This document shows, in pieces, positions 55,596-63,750 of a stretch of DNA of 64,000 nucleotides. Under the pieces are notes generated by a model. The model saw nothing but the letters and a program-made list of their open reading frames with translations. It had not been told where the DNA came from and searched no databases. Position 1 is the first letter of the stretch. Each line of letters opens with the position of its first letter. Made by a program: the position numbers and the translations under genes. Origin of the DNA: Bacteroidota bacterium. Lineage in GTDB: Bacteria > Bacteroidota > Bacteroidia > Cytophagales > Cyclobacteriaceae. The stretch covers positions 26,748 through 90,747 of the forward strand of contig JAEZEH010000098.1 in NCBI GenBank assembly GCA_023417785.1. Reading direction: 5' to 3'.

Positions 55596-58500
55596 CTATC
55601 GGTTTCGAAAACGTACTCCACCAAAATAATACAAAGTTTTGTCACCTGCTTCAGAATTCAGGAAGATTACATAAAGGTCGCGCATTCCGGTTTCAGTGGT
55701 CAGTCGGATCGTTTCCTCGCGAAGGCCCTGGCCTTTTAACTCAGCTGAGCCCCAGACTTCACCATCCGGTGAATCGAGCCGCAGTTCCACTTTACCCCCT
55801 ACCTGGTCTGTGCCCCGTATGAATCCTGATACCGTAGCGCTACGGATTCCGGTCAGGTCAATCTGTTTGAACGCGGCATATCCGTTGTGTCTGACGTTTT
55901 CGAGTGCCACCTGCCCATTGGCATTGATCACGCGCGCGTCACGAAATTCCGAGGCGTGATCCGGCCGGAGGAACGCAGACCGAAGTATTTTCGTATTTGC
56001 AGCGGAAAGGCTGGGAATTTCACCAGCTCCTTTATCAATGTACGATGCATTAATGAGATAAGCGCCGTCCTCCTCATTTCCGGGCGTCACCTTCCCTTTT
56101 AGGGGCAAAGATTCGATTTCTTCGGCATTATCCAGCGTCAGAATATATTCGACCATTTTCCGGGCATCGTCAGTCGTTATCTGAGGGTGCGCAGCCATTT
56201 CGATGGTACCCCATTCGCCGGCACCTCCTTTGATGATTTTTTCTGCCAGGCGCGCAACGGCATCCTGCTCGTTCTTGTAACGCAGCGCCACATCTTTGTA
56301 TGACGGCCCCGCAGACTTCTGGTCAATCAGGTGACACGATTTACAGTCACTTTGATCGATCAATCTTTTCCCCGGCATCTCGATGATAGCTCTCTGATGG
56401 CCTTGCGCCATGCTGGTTATATCGAAACCCTTGAGGTAATCAAAGGTCACCGTGACATCATCATCCTTAATGGCTCCGGTTTCCGATGATCCGTCTTCGT
56501 GATCGGTTACCGTAACAGCGTAGCTCAGCGGCGTGCCAGGAAAGAAAAAGGTCTTATTGCCTTCGATGACTTCGATAGATACCTGAGGCGTTTCATTTCC
56601 AGCGATAATCTTCACCTGCGATTTTCCTGAAGCATCTTTGGAATCGCGTACTGTGAGAGTCACATTGTAAATGCCGGGCTCATCGAAGACGAATTTGAAA
56701 TTACCATCGGAGGATGTTTGTTTCTTATTTCCGACCTCCAGGAGGTAATCCATTTTGTCGTTGTCGTAATCGATGGTTCCTTTCGCGGTAAAATTCACTT
56801 CAAGGGGCACCGAGCCGGTAAGCTTATCAGCGGTAAGCTGTACAACGGGAGGGCGGTTTCCGCCATTGTAGTCAATTCGAACGAGTCGGGCATCCATGTT
56901 TTGTTTGAACCATGCTGTGCCGTACTCAAGCATAAATAGCCGTCCATCGGGGCCATAAGTCATATCGATGACGTTGTTGAATTTTGTATTCGGCATAAAC
57001 GGTTCGAGATCATAAATGTCACCCTCGTCGTCCATTGTTACGAGGAACATCCAGTTGCGCATCCAGTCATACGCCAGGAGTTTGCCATCGAAGTAAGATG
57101 GGAACGCAGACTTGGTGCCCTTATAATCTTCACTGTAGAATATGGGGCCTGCCATCGCATTTCGACCGCCATCCTTTACCATTGGAAATTCATCTGATTT
57201 GTCGTAAGGATACCAGATGAAGGCCGGTTTGGCCGGAGGGAGTTCGCGTTTCCCTGTATTATTGGGAGACTCATTTACGGGTTTTTCGGGGTCCCATTTT
57301 TTCAGACTGCGTTTCCTGGCGAAGTCATAACGGCTATAGGCGTAGTTGTCTCCAATAAAATACGGCCAGCCAAAAAAACCTGCTTCGCGCGCCTGATTGA
57401 TTTCATCATAACCACGCGGTCCCCGCCCGGCCACATCGTTACCGGCGTCAGGGCCGACTTCGCCCCAGTATAAGTATCCGGTTCTGGAGTCAACTGAAAT
57501 CCGATACGGATTGCGATTACCCATTACGTAGATTTCCGGTCTTGTTTTTTCTTCATCAGGTGGAAAAAGATTGCCCTCGGGGATTTCATAGGTGCCGTCT
57601 TCGTTCACGATGATCCGAAGTATTTTTCCGCGAAGATCGTTGGTGTTCGATGAAGATTTCTGCGCATCAAAAGCTTCGCGCCCGGGCTGTTCATCCGAGG
57701 GACTGAAACCATCTGACTCGAAAGGACTTGTATTATCACCGGTACTGATAAAGAGAATTCGGTCCGCTCCAAACTGAAGAGAGCCGCCGGTGTGGCAACA
57801 TTTGTCGCGCTGCGTGGGAACTTCCAGAATCTCTTTCTCGGAGGAAAGATCAAGCTTGTTTTCTTCAAACACGAACCGCGACAAAACATTGGCGCTTCTC
57901 TCGGGGTGTGAGTAAAAAAGGTAGACGAAATTATTGCTGCTGAAATCAGGGTCAGCGGTTAGTCCTATCAGGCCATCTTCGTATTTGGTCCACGTCTTAA
58001 TCGTGTTTACGACACTAACTTTTCTAATCGACGGATCATACAATTTAACGTCACCCTTTCTTTCAATAAAAAGTATTTTCCCATCGGAAAGCATCGTCAT
58101 TTCAGTGGGCTCGTTCAGATTGAAATCGAGAACTGTCTTGGAAAAGCGGTTCTCTTCAATGGCCCGTTGGGTCCTTACCTTGTCATAATCGAGTTCAATG
58201 TCATCGCCCATGGCGTACTGGATACCCTGAAGAACGTGATCCAGGAACCTCTGGTCCGAATAGGCCTCGTTTGTGTGGCCTAATCCGGTATAAAAAGACC
58301 TTCCGCCTGCGAATTCGTGATACCACGCAATGGGATGTTTCTCGCCATTTTCGCCTCCTTCGTAAGAGGTTTCGTCCAGATTATAGATGACGTTTATGTC
58401 TTCTGAAATATTCTTGTAGTTATACCATTCGTCGGTGTGAACCCATTCATCGGGAAGCGTATTTGGCCCGAACGCGCGAACCTTTCTCAGTTTGGCTTCC

Positions 58501-58913
58501 TGCACTTTAGGATGGCTCTTGAAATACGCACCAACCAGTTTTCCATACCAATGCCATTCGTATTCTGTATCGGCAGCGGCATGAATGCCAACGAATCCGC
58601 CCCCAGCCTCAATATAACGCTTGAAATCTGCCTGTTGCAATTCGTCGAGCACGTTCTGCGTTGTGCTCAGAAAAACGACTGCTTTATAGCGTTTGAGATT
58701 TTCTTCATTAAAATGACTGGCGTCTTCGGTAGTATCGACAACAAACCCGTGTTGCTTACCAAGTTCTATGAGAGCAGTTTTACCGGGGCCAATCGATTCG
58801 TGACGAAATCCATTGGTCTTGGAAAATACAAGCACCCGCTGTTCTGTTGTTTCCTTCTTGCACGAAGTCAGTATAAACAGTAACAGCGTGACAGTTAAAA
58901 GAGCAAATCTCAT
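55596..58913 (-). CDS. ThuA / sugar-dehydrogenase / PKD / cytochrome c / CBM fusion lipoprotein
   Basis: This 1,105-residue protein begins with lipobox LTSC (C18). Domains in order are: ThuA-like (about 27-242, LVFSKTNGFRHESI, GGGFVGIHAAADTEY); glucose/sorbosone-dehydrogenase-like propeller (about 252-678, CCHTGGSLQFG, NDLRGKILRI, WGEVGPDAG); PKD (about 685-772); class I cytochrome c with CKSCH and the axial Met in TIEMAAH (about 842-930); and CBM6-like (about 972-1105). ThuA proteins are implicated in 3-keto-disaccharide metabolism, and the propeller-cytochrome fusion suggests sugar oxidation linked to electron transfer. Its propeller and PKD resemble those of the giant T9SS protein. It follows the DUF1080 gene by 28 bp. 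Confidence 0.9.
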   Translation of the reverse strand: MRFALLTVTLLLFILTSCKKETTEQRVLVFSKTNGFRHESIGPGKTALIELGKQHGFVVDTTEDASHFNEENLKRYKAVVFLSTTQNVLDELQQADFKRYIEAGGGFVGIHAAADTEYEWHWYGKLVGAYFKSHPKVQEAKLRKVRAFGPNTLPDEWVHTDEWYNYKNISEDINVIYNLDETSYEGGENGEKHPIAWYHEFAGGRSFYTGLGHTNEAYSDQRFLDHVLQGIQYAMGDDIELDYDKVRTQRAIEENRFSKTVLDFNLNEPTEMTMLSDGKILFIERKGDVKLYDPSIRKVSVVNTIKTWTKYEDGLIGLTADPDFSSNNFVYLFYSHPERSANVLSRFVFEENKLDLSSEKEILEVPTQRDKCCHTGGSLQFGADRILFISTGDNTSPFESDGFSPSDEQPGREAFDAQKSSSNTNDLRGKILRIIVNEDGTYEIPEGNLFPPDEEKTRPEIYVMGNRNPYRISVDSRTGYLYWGEVGPDAGNDVAGRGPRGYDEINQAREAGFFGWPYFIGDNYAYSRYDFARKRSLKKWDPEKPVNESPNNTGKRELPPAKPAFIWYPYDKSDEFPMVKDGGRNAMAGPIFYSEDYKGTKSAFPSYFDGKLLAYDWMRNWMFLVTMDDEGDIYDLEPFMPNTKFNNVIDMTYGPDGRLFMLEYGTAWFKQNMDARLVRIDYNGGNRPPVVQLTADKLTGSVPLEVNFTAKGTIDYDNDKMDYLLEVGNKKQTSSDGNFKFVFDEPGIYNVTLTVRDSKDASGKSQVKIIAGNETPQVSIEVIEGNKTFFFPGTPLSYAVTVTDHEDGSSETGAIKDDDVTVTFDYLKGFDITSMAQGHQRAIIEMPGKRLIDQSDCKSCHLIDQKSAGPSYKDVALRYKNEQDAVARLAEKIIKGGAGEWGTIEMAAHPQITTDDARKMVEYILTLDNAEEIESLPLKGKVTPGNEEDGAYLINASYIDKGAGEIPSLSAANTKILRSAFLRPDHASEFRDARVINANGQVALENVRHNGYAAFKQIDLTGIRSATVSGFIRGTDQVGGKVELRLDSPDGEVWGSAELKGQGLREETIRLTTETGMRDLYVIFLNSEAGDKTLYYFGGVRFRNR

Positions 58914-58941
58914 AGATAATATTTCTCCGGAGCGGTCCGGA

Positions 58942-59643
58942 TTATAAAACTTTTATTTTGATGTTACGAAACCAGACTTTGTCTCCGTGATCCTGCAGCG
59001 CAAGGTGGCCCTTTCTTGCCTTACCAAAATCGGGATATTCATTGAACTTACTGCTTTCGACCATTTGGTTCCATTCCGATGTATGCATGGCGAAGGTAAC
59101 AACCTGTGTTCCATTTAGCCAGAACTCGTAACGCCCTGCATTTGAGACTAATCGCACATGGTTCCATTCACCGGTGGCCTTGACCGTTTCCGTGGAGCAG
59201 GCAATCAAGTCGTACAGGTCGCCGGCGCGATGCTTTTCGATTTTCGCATCCGGGTGGCATGTGTTATCAAGGATCTGCATTTCGGGGCCGGTCAGCCAGG
59301 GTGACTCATACTTTTTGTCTTCGACCACATTGAACATGAGGCCACTGTTACCACAGGCGCTGATCTTCCATTCGAGCGTTAGTTCGAAATTCTCATACTC
59401 CTGCTCTGTAATGATATCGCCGCCGTCACTGCCTGTAGCGGGATCAAAGACAAGAGCACCATCAACTGCTTTCCAGCCGGAACCGATTCCATCTTTGTTG
59501 TAGTTGCGCCAGCCCCTGGTTGTTTTTCCATCGAAGAGAAGACTCCATCCTTCCTGTTGTTCCTTGCTGGATAACTTGTTCTGGCCCTGGCTTTCCCCGC
59601 TTATCATAGAAAGGAATACGAACATCGTTAATATTATTTTCAT
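58942..59643 (-). CDS. DUF1080 protein (3-keto-glycoside hydrolase-like)
   Basis: The 233-residue secreted protein has a signal peptide (about 1-20) and the DUF1080 hallmarks: EGWSLLFDGKTTRGW (about 31-45), CGNSGLMFNVVED (about 95-107), GPEMQILDNTCHP (about 117-129), and LQDHGDKVWFRNIKI (about 217-231). The fold is a lectin-like jelly roll related to laminarinases. Members have been reported to hydrolyse 3-keto-glycosides. It probably works on a keto-sugar made by the oxidoreductase or propeller enzymes of the same operon, but that is inference. The start ATG at 59643 is 9 bp after the cytochrome gene. Confidence 0.9.
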   Translation of the reverse strand: MKIILTMFVFLSMISGESQGQNKLSSKEQQEGWSLLFDGKTTRGWRNYNKDGIGSGWKAVDGALVFDPATGSDGGDIITEQEYENFELTLEWKISACGNSGLMFNVVEDKKYESPWLTGPEMQILDNTCHPDAKIEKHRAGDLYDLIACSTETVKATGEWNHVRLVSNAGRYEFWLNGTQVVTFAMHTSEWNQMVESSKFNEYPDFGKARKGHLALQDHGDKVWFRNIKIKVL

Positions 59644-59652
59644 GCTGGACTC

Positions 59653-60126
59653 CTACTCCTGGTAGTCCTCCCCATCGAGAGACAGGATATAGTACACCAT
59701 TTTTTCGGAATCAGCCTGTGAAAGATCAACGTGAGCGGTCATTGGAATCTCACCCCAATTGCCCGCACCTCCCGTGATTACCTTTCCGGAGAGCATTATG
59801 ACATTTTCCTTTGTAAAGGAATATTTACCTGCAACATCATTGTATGACGGTCCCACGATACGATTCTCTACAGTGTGGCAGGTTTTGCAATCACTTGAGT
59901 TAATCAACGCCTCGCCCTGAGCAATCAAATCACTCATCGGAACGGGTTCCTGTTGGGCTTCCGAAGCTGATGAAGAAGATGACGAAGAAGATGACGATGC
60001 GCCATTGTCGGCAGATTCATATTCGTGGTATACATCTTCACTGCCTTCCTTCTTGTCTTCCTGTTTCGATCCACAGGAGGTAAAAATAAAACCGGCTAAA
60101 GCGCCCAATAAGATTAGTTTTTTCAT
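59653..60126 (-). CDS. Cytochrome c lipoprotein with a polyserine linker
   Basis: The 157-residue protein has lipobox FTSC (C18), a charged stretch, then ten consecutive serines (about 43-54) as a flexible linker. The class I cytochrome c domain has CKTCH (heme attachment, about 80-84) and the axial Met in EIPMTAH. The domain is closely related to the cytochrome in the ThuA fusion; for example GGAGxWGxIxMxAH is common to both. It presumably carries electrons from a membrane-bound oxidation step. The gene starts 13 bp after the isomerase-like gene. Confidence 0.92.
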   Translation of the reverse strand: MKKLILLGALAGFIFTSCGSKQEDKKEGSEDVYHEYESADNGASSSSSSSSSSASEAQQEPVPMSDLIAQGEALINSSDCKTCHTVENRIVGPSYNDVAGKYSFTKENVIMLSGKVITGGAGNWGEIPMTAHVDLSQADSEKMVYYILSLDGEDYQE

Positions 60127-60139
60127 GATTTGCTATTAA

Positions 60140-61198
60140 TTAAATTCCTAAGACTTTTTTGTTGAACTTCTGATCTTTCCCCGTTGCGGCAAAGTCGTCA
60201 AAAGCTTTCTCAGTTACTCTGATGATATGATCCTTGATGAAAGGTGCGCCCTCCGCCGCTCCTTGTTCGGGATGTTTCAACGCGCATTCCCATTCGAGAA
60301 CGGCCCATCCGGAAAAACCATATTGCGCGAGCTTGCTAAAGATACGTTTGAAGTCCACCTGTCCGTCGCCGAGTGAGCGGAATCTTCCGGGGCGATTAAC
60401 CCAATCCTGGTAACCGCCGTACACACCGGATTTACCCGTTGGATTGAACTCGGCATCCTTCACATGGAACATCTTGATGAACGTGTGGTAAAAATCAATG
60501 TATTGGATGTAGTCCAGTTGCTGAAGCACAAAATGGCTCGGGTCATAAAGGATATTGCAACGCGAATGTTTTCCGGTGGCCTCCCAGAATCGTTCGAAGG
60601 TAACGCCATCGTGCAGATCTTCACCCGGATGGATTTCGTAACATACATCCACACCGGCCTTGTCAAACGCATTCAATATAGGGAGCCACCTCTTGGCCAG
60701 TTCTTTGAAAGCATCGTCCACTAATCCTGCTGGTCGTTGCGGCCACGGGTAAACGGTATGCCACATGAGCGCGCCGGAGAATGTGGCATGAGCAGTAAGC
60801 CCAAGATTCTTGCTTGCCTTCGCTGCCAGTTTTAATTGATCCACCGCCCACGCAGTACGTTCTTTAGGGTTTCCGTGCACTGACTTTGGCGCGAATCCAT
60901 CAAAGAGGTCGTCAAACGCAGGATGCGTGGCCACGAGCTGTCCCTGAAGATGGGTTGAAAGTTCCGTGACCTGAAGGCCCACCGATTCAATCGCGCCCTT
61001 CCATTCGTCGCAGTAGTCTTTACTTTCGGCAGCTTGTTTAAGATCGATCGCCCTCTTATCCCACGTTGGTATTTGAATGCCTTTATAACCAAGTGAAGCT
61101 GCCCATTTGGAAATCGTTTTGATGTTATCAAAGGGAGCTTCGTCGCCCATAAACTGAGCGAGAAAAATAGCGGGTCCCTGGATTGTACTTAATGCCAT
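60140..61198 (-). CDS. Sugar phosphate isomerase/epimerase-like TIM barrel
   Basis: The 352-residue cytoplasmic protein has no signal peptide. It has KGIQIPTWDKRAIDL (about 39-53), YEIHPGEDLHDG (about 206-217), NILYDPSHFVLQQLDY (about 234-249), HVKDAEFNPTG (about 263-273) and VLEWECALKHP (about 308-318). The Glu, Asp/His, His and Glu positions match the metal site of the xylose-isomerase-like superfamily. The longer family members with GVYGGYQDW are typical of hydroxypyruvate- or sugar-keto-isomerase-like proteins. It follows the Gfo/Idh gene by 47 bp and may act on the same sugar. Confidence 0.88.
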   Translation of the reverse strand: MALSTIQGPAIFLAQFMGDEAPFDNIKTISKWAASLGYKGIQIPTWDKRAIDLKQAAESKDYCDEWKGAIESVGLQVTELSTHLQGQLVATHPAFDDLFDGFAPKSVHGNPKERTAWAVDQLKLAAKASKNLGLTAHATFSGALMWHTVYPWPQRPAGLVDDAFKELAKRWLPILNAFDKAGVDVCYEIHPGEDLHDGVTFERFWEATGKHSRCNILYDPSHFVLQQLDYIQYIDFYHTFIKMFHVKDAEFNPTGKSGVYGGYQDWVNRPGRFRSLGDGQVDFKRIFSKLAQYGFSGWAVLEWECALKHPEQGAAEGAPFIKDHIIRVTEKAFDDFAATGKDQKFNKKVLGI

Positions 61199-61245
61199 TT
61201 ATGTTTAAGGTTTTGAAAGTAAGTCAGATATCATGACGATGTCTC

Positions 61246-62406
61246 CTAGTATCGGAAGGGTGTCCATTTCCGGTTCGAGTTGGCTGATTTGATCACCGTT
61301 TCGACAAAGGCCATCCCACGAACACCGTCCTCCACATCAGGGAAATCAAACTTAGCTGAATTAATTCTCTTGCCAGGTTTGTAGGCGCGCACCGCCCTTA
61401 CGAACGACATGTATATGTTAGCAAAAGCCTCGAAGTAGCCTTCGGGATGTCCCCAGGGTACGCGGGTATTGAGCTTAGCTTCCTCGGAAAGGTATTCAAA
61501 CCAACCGCCGCGAACAACTTCTTTGGGGCGGTCCAGCCATTTCATGATTAACGTGTTGGGCTCTTCCTGGCGCCATTCCATTCCACCCTTTTCACCGTAG
61601 ATGCGGATATTAAGATTATTTTCTTCGCCCGCTGCGACCTGTGTAGCCAGCAATATCCCTGTCGCGCCATTGTTGAATTTCAACAACATCGAACTATCGT
61701 CGTCAATCTTGCGGCCCTTCACCACTGTGTTCAACATCGCGTTGATTTCAGTAATCTGCAGGCCTGTGATGTACTCGGCGAGGTTAGCGGCATGCGTTCC
61801 GATATCGCCAATGGCTCCGCCTGCTCCTGAACGTTTCGGGTCTGTCCGCCATGAAGCCTGCTTGTTGCCCAGCTTTTCCTTCATTACGGTTAGCCAACCC
61901 TGCGGATATTCGACGTATACTTTACGAACCTTTCCGATCTTGCCGGAAGCGATTGCCTGCTTCGCTTCCTTCACAAGCGGGTAACCGGTGTACGTGTGCG
62001 TGAGTGCGAGAATGAGACCGGTTTTCTCAACGACTTTTCTCAGGGCCTTTGCTTCGGCGACTGAAAATGCGAGGGGCTTATCGATAATAACATGAAATCC
62101 GTTTTCCAACGCCGCTTTTGCTGGCTCAAAATGGACGTGATTGGGGGTTACGATCGAAACAAAATCCATGCGTTGGTCAGCAGGCAGATTCTTTTCCTTT
62201 TCGATCATTTCTGCGAAGCTGCCGTAGATCCGGGCCGGATCAAGATACATTGACTTTCCTGCTTCTTTGGATTTGTTTGGATCGCTGCTAAAAGCCCCGC
62301 AAACCAGCTCGATTTCACCATCCAGTGCTGCCGCTTTTCTGTGAACGGCTCCGATGAACGAGTCGAGTCCGCCACCGATCATTCCCATCCGTAATTTTCT
62401 GCTCAT
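61246..62406 (-). CDS. Gfo/Idh/MocA-family oxidoreductase
   Basis: The 386-residue cytoplasmic enzyme has the nucleotide-binding GMIGGGLDSFIGAVHR (about 8-23) with the family's G-x-G-G-G variant, VSIVTPNHVHFEPAKAAL (about 83-100), VIIDKPLAFSVAEA with the catalytic Lys (about 109-122), and GAIGDIGTHAANLAEYITG (about 195-213) with the Asp and His. It should oxidise or reduce a sugar or inositol hydroxyl with NAD(P). Several members make 3-keto sugars. The ATG at 62406 agrees with the family start. It is the most upstream gene of this operon, following a 137-bp gap. Confidence 0.92.
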   Translation of the reverse strand: MSRKLRMGMIGGGLDSFIGAVHRKAAALDGEIELVCGAFSSDPNKSKEAGKSMYLDPARIYGSFAEMIEKEKNLPADQRMDFVSIVTPNHVHFEPAKAALENGFHVIIDKPLAFSVAEAKALRKVVEKTGLILALTHTYTGYPLVKEAKQAIASGKIGKVRKVYVEYPQGWLTVMKEKLGNKQASWRTDPKRSGAGGAIGDIGTHAANLAEYITGLQITEINAMLNTVVKGRKIDDDSSMLLKFNNGATGILLATQVAAGEENNLNIRIYGEKGGMEWRQEEPNTLIMKWLDRPKEVVRGGWFEYLSEEAKLNTRVPWGHPEGYFEAFANIYMSFVRAVRAYKPGKRINSAKFDFPDVEDGVRGMAFVETVIKSANSNRKWTPFRY

Positions 62407-62543
62407 GGTTTTAAAAATAGGATTTGGTTGATTAATTCACGTGCTATAATAATAGAAAATACACAATAAAATTTTTAGAAAACGATTGCGAAACGGGTTG
62501 AAGGTAGCCAGCGCCACCTGATTCGAATCGATTGGGCTCTTAA

Positions 62544-63098
62544 TCACCAGTCATCATCACCGGTATGCCGGGGTTTCTCGCGATATTCGAGGTTATCTGT
62601 GAAGGCCTTGTCGAGCAGGCCCAGCGTGTTGGGTTTGGTCCAGTCACCTGAAATGTAGGTACCATTATCACGGCACGCGTAGTTGGTGAGATTTTCTTTG
62701 CTTGTGATCTTTTTATAGCCGATGTCGCCGGTAAGTTTGATATCCGACACGGTGACACGGTATTTCCCATCCTTCACCGACACATTGACTTTTCCACTGT
62801 ATTTTCCGGTTTGGATGATCGGTGGCGTTGATACCTGACTTAGTCCGAACTTCTTGTAATCGACGACGAGATCGTTCAATGAAAAAGTCAGCTCCCCGTT
62901 TGACATCGCCACATCAGAAATAAACGGAAGACTTCCGTAATACTCTGCCAGGTTCTCGACCGTTGCTGAGTCGTGCAAAAAGACCTTCTGATAGATCAGC
63001 TCCTGACTGGATACTTTGAAGTTTCCGTAGGATGTTGTAGCCTGTGCCGCTGCCACAAACGGACACACGCAGCACAGAATAAGCAATAACTGTTTCAT
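62544..63098 (-). CDS. Small secreted protein, DUF4468-like
   Basis: The 184-residue product has a signal peptide ending near VAAAQ (about 18). The mature part contains ELIYQKVFLHDSATVENLA (about 32-50) and GKVNVSVKDGKYRVTVSDIKL (about 98-118), the second like the central strands of DUF4468, a TBP-like fold common in Bacteroidota secreted proteins. The match is weak. ATG 63098 is chosen over 63119. It has no clear partner; the oxidoreductase operon starts 137 bp downstream. The 3' end carries a 10-bp palindrome GATTCGAATC (62520-62529) beyond its stop. Confidence 0.6.
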   Translation of the reverse strand: MKQLLLILCCVCPFVAAAQATTSYGNFKVSSQELIYQKVFLHDSATVENLAEYYGSLPFISDVAMSNGELTFSLNDLVVDYKKFGLSQVSTPPIIQTGKYSGKVNVSVKDGKYRVTVSDIKLTGDIGYKKITSKENLTNYACRDNGTYISGDWTKPNTLGLLDKAFTDNLEYREKPRHTGDDDW

Positions 63099-63699
63099 GT
63101 TCACGAAATAAACATTCAACCTAACGAAATTAGGGGCAAGATGGAAGTTCAGGCTGAAGAAAGTTGGGGTTGTTTATTATCGGACCGGTTCTGAACGGGT
63201 AGCTGATCCGTGGGGCACGTTGATTGAATTTTTTGTATCCCGCATACGGCATGAATGACAACAGAACTTGTCTGGTATCTGGGTGGTGAAGATATCGGTA
63301 GTCCTGACCATTGAAAAGCCTGAAATAAAGAGTAATCCCATCGCCATTGCCGGTAAACCCGCGTTCCATTAAACATCAACCTCATCGACCTCCCCCTTAA
63401 GCGGAACACCCGATCAACGTCACGCGTCAGCGGACGGTGATCTTTTCGGGGACCGTTGTCTTTCGATGAACCGCTTTCGTGACGTACGCATTACACCCCG
63501 ATGTTTCACCCGGATTGTGTTACGCAAGCGCATGCCGGGACGCTGGTTCTTCAAATGGCTCAGACAAGTTAAATCCGGATTTAGAGCCAGTCAAAGGAGT
63601 AATAACCCAGGTTAACGAAAAAGCTGCGATCCTTATTGTGACCTTAACCGGTGGAACTATAAAAAAAAGGTGAAAATCTTGTTTAAGACAGGTATGTCC

Positions 63700-63715
63700 C
63701 ACCTCTTTAGAGGTG
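63700..63715. repeat. Perfect hairpin CACCTC-TTTA-GAGGTG
   Basis: Stem CACCTC (63700-63705) pairs perfectly with GAGGTG (63710-63715) around a TTTA loop. The AGGTG half also resembles the tandem repeat that follows at once. It could be a terminator-like or transposition-related structure; no T-run follows. Confidence 0.5.
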
Positions 63716-63717
63716 CC

Positions 63718-63750
63718 TTAAAGGTGGCTTAAAGGTGGCTTAAAGGTGGG
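63718..63750. repeat. Three tandem copies of an 11-bp unit
   Basis: TTAAAGGTGGC is repeated three times in a row (63718-63728, 63729-63739, 63740-63750; the last ends in G). It is followed by GGATATACGTGGGATATATATA, itself a partial repeat of GTGGGATATA. The spacing and the hairpin beside it suggest slipped-strand expansion or an iterated binding site. Confidence 0.7.

Noticed and set aside
23994..62406. A polysaccharide utilisation locus with SusC/SusD
   Set aside because: No TonB-dependent SusC or SusD lipoprotein is present; the amylase and DUF1080 genes are not enough for that call.
63130..63369. 79-residue ORF on the minus strand, and overlapping 63149-63409
   Set aside because: Two overlapping frames of similar length with no domain, no signal peptide and no supporting context. 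It is left unannotated.
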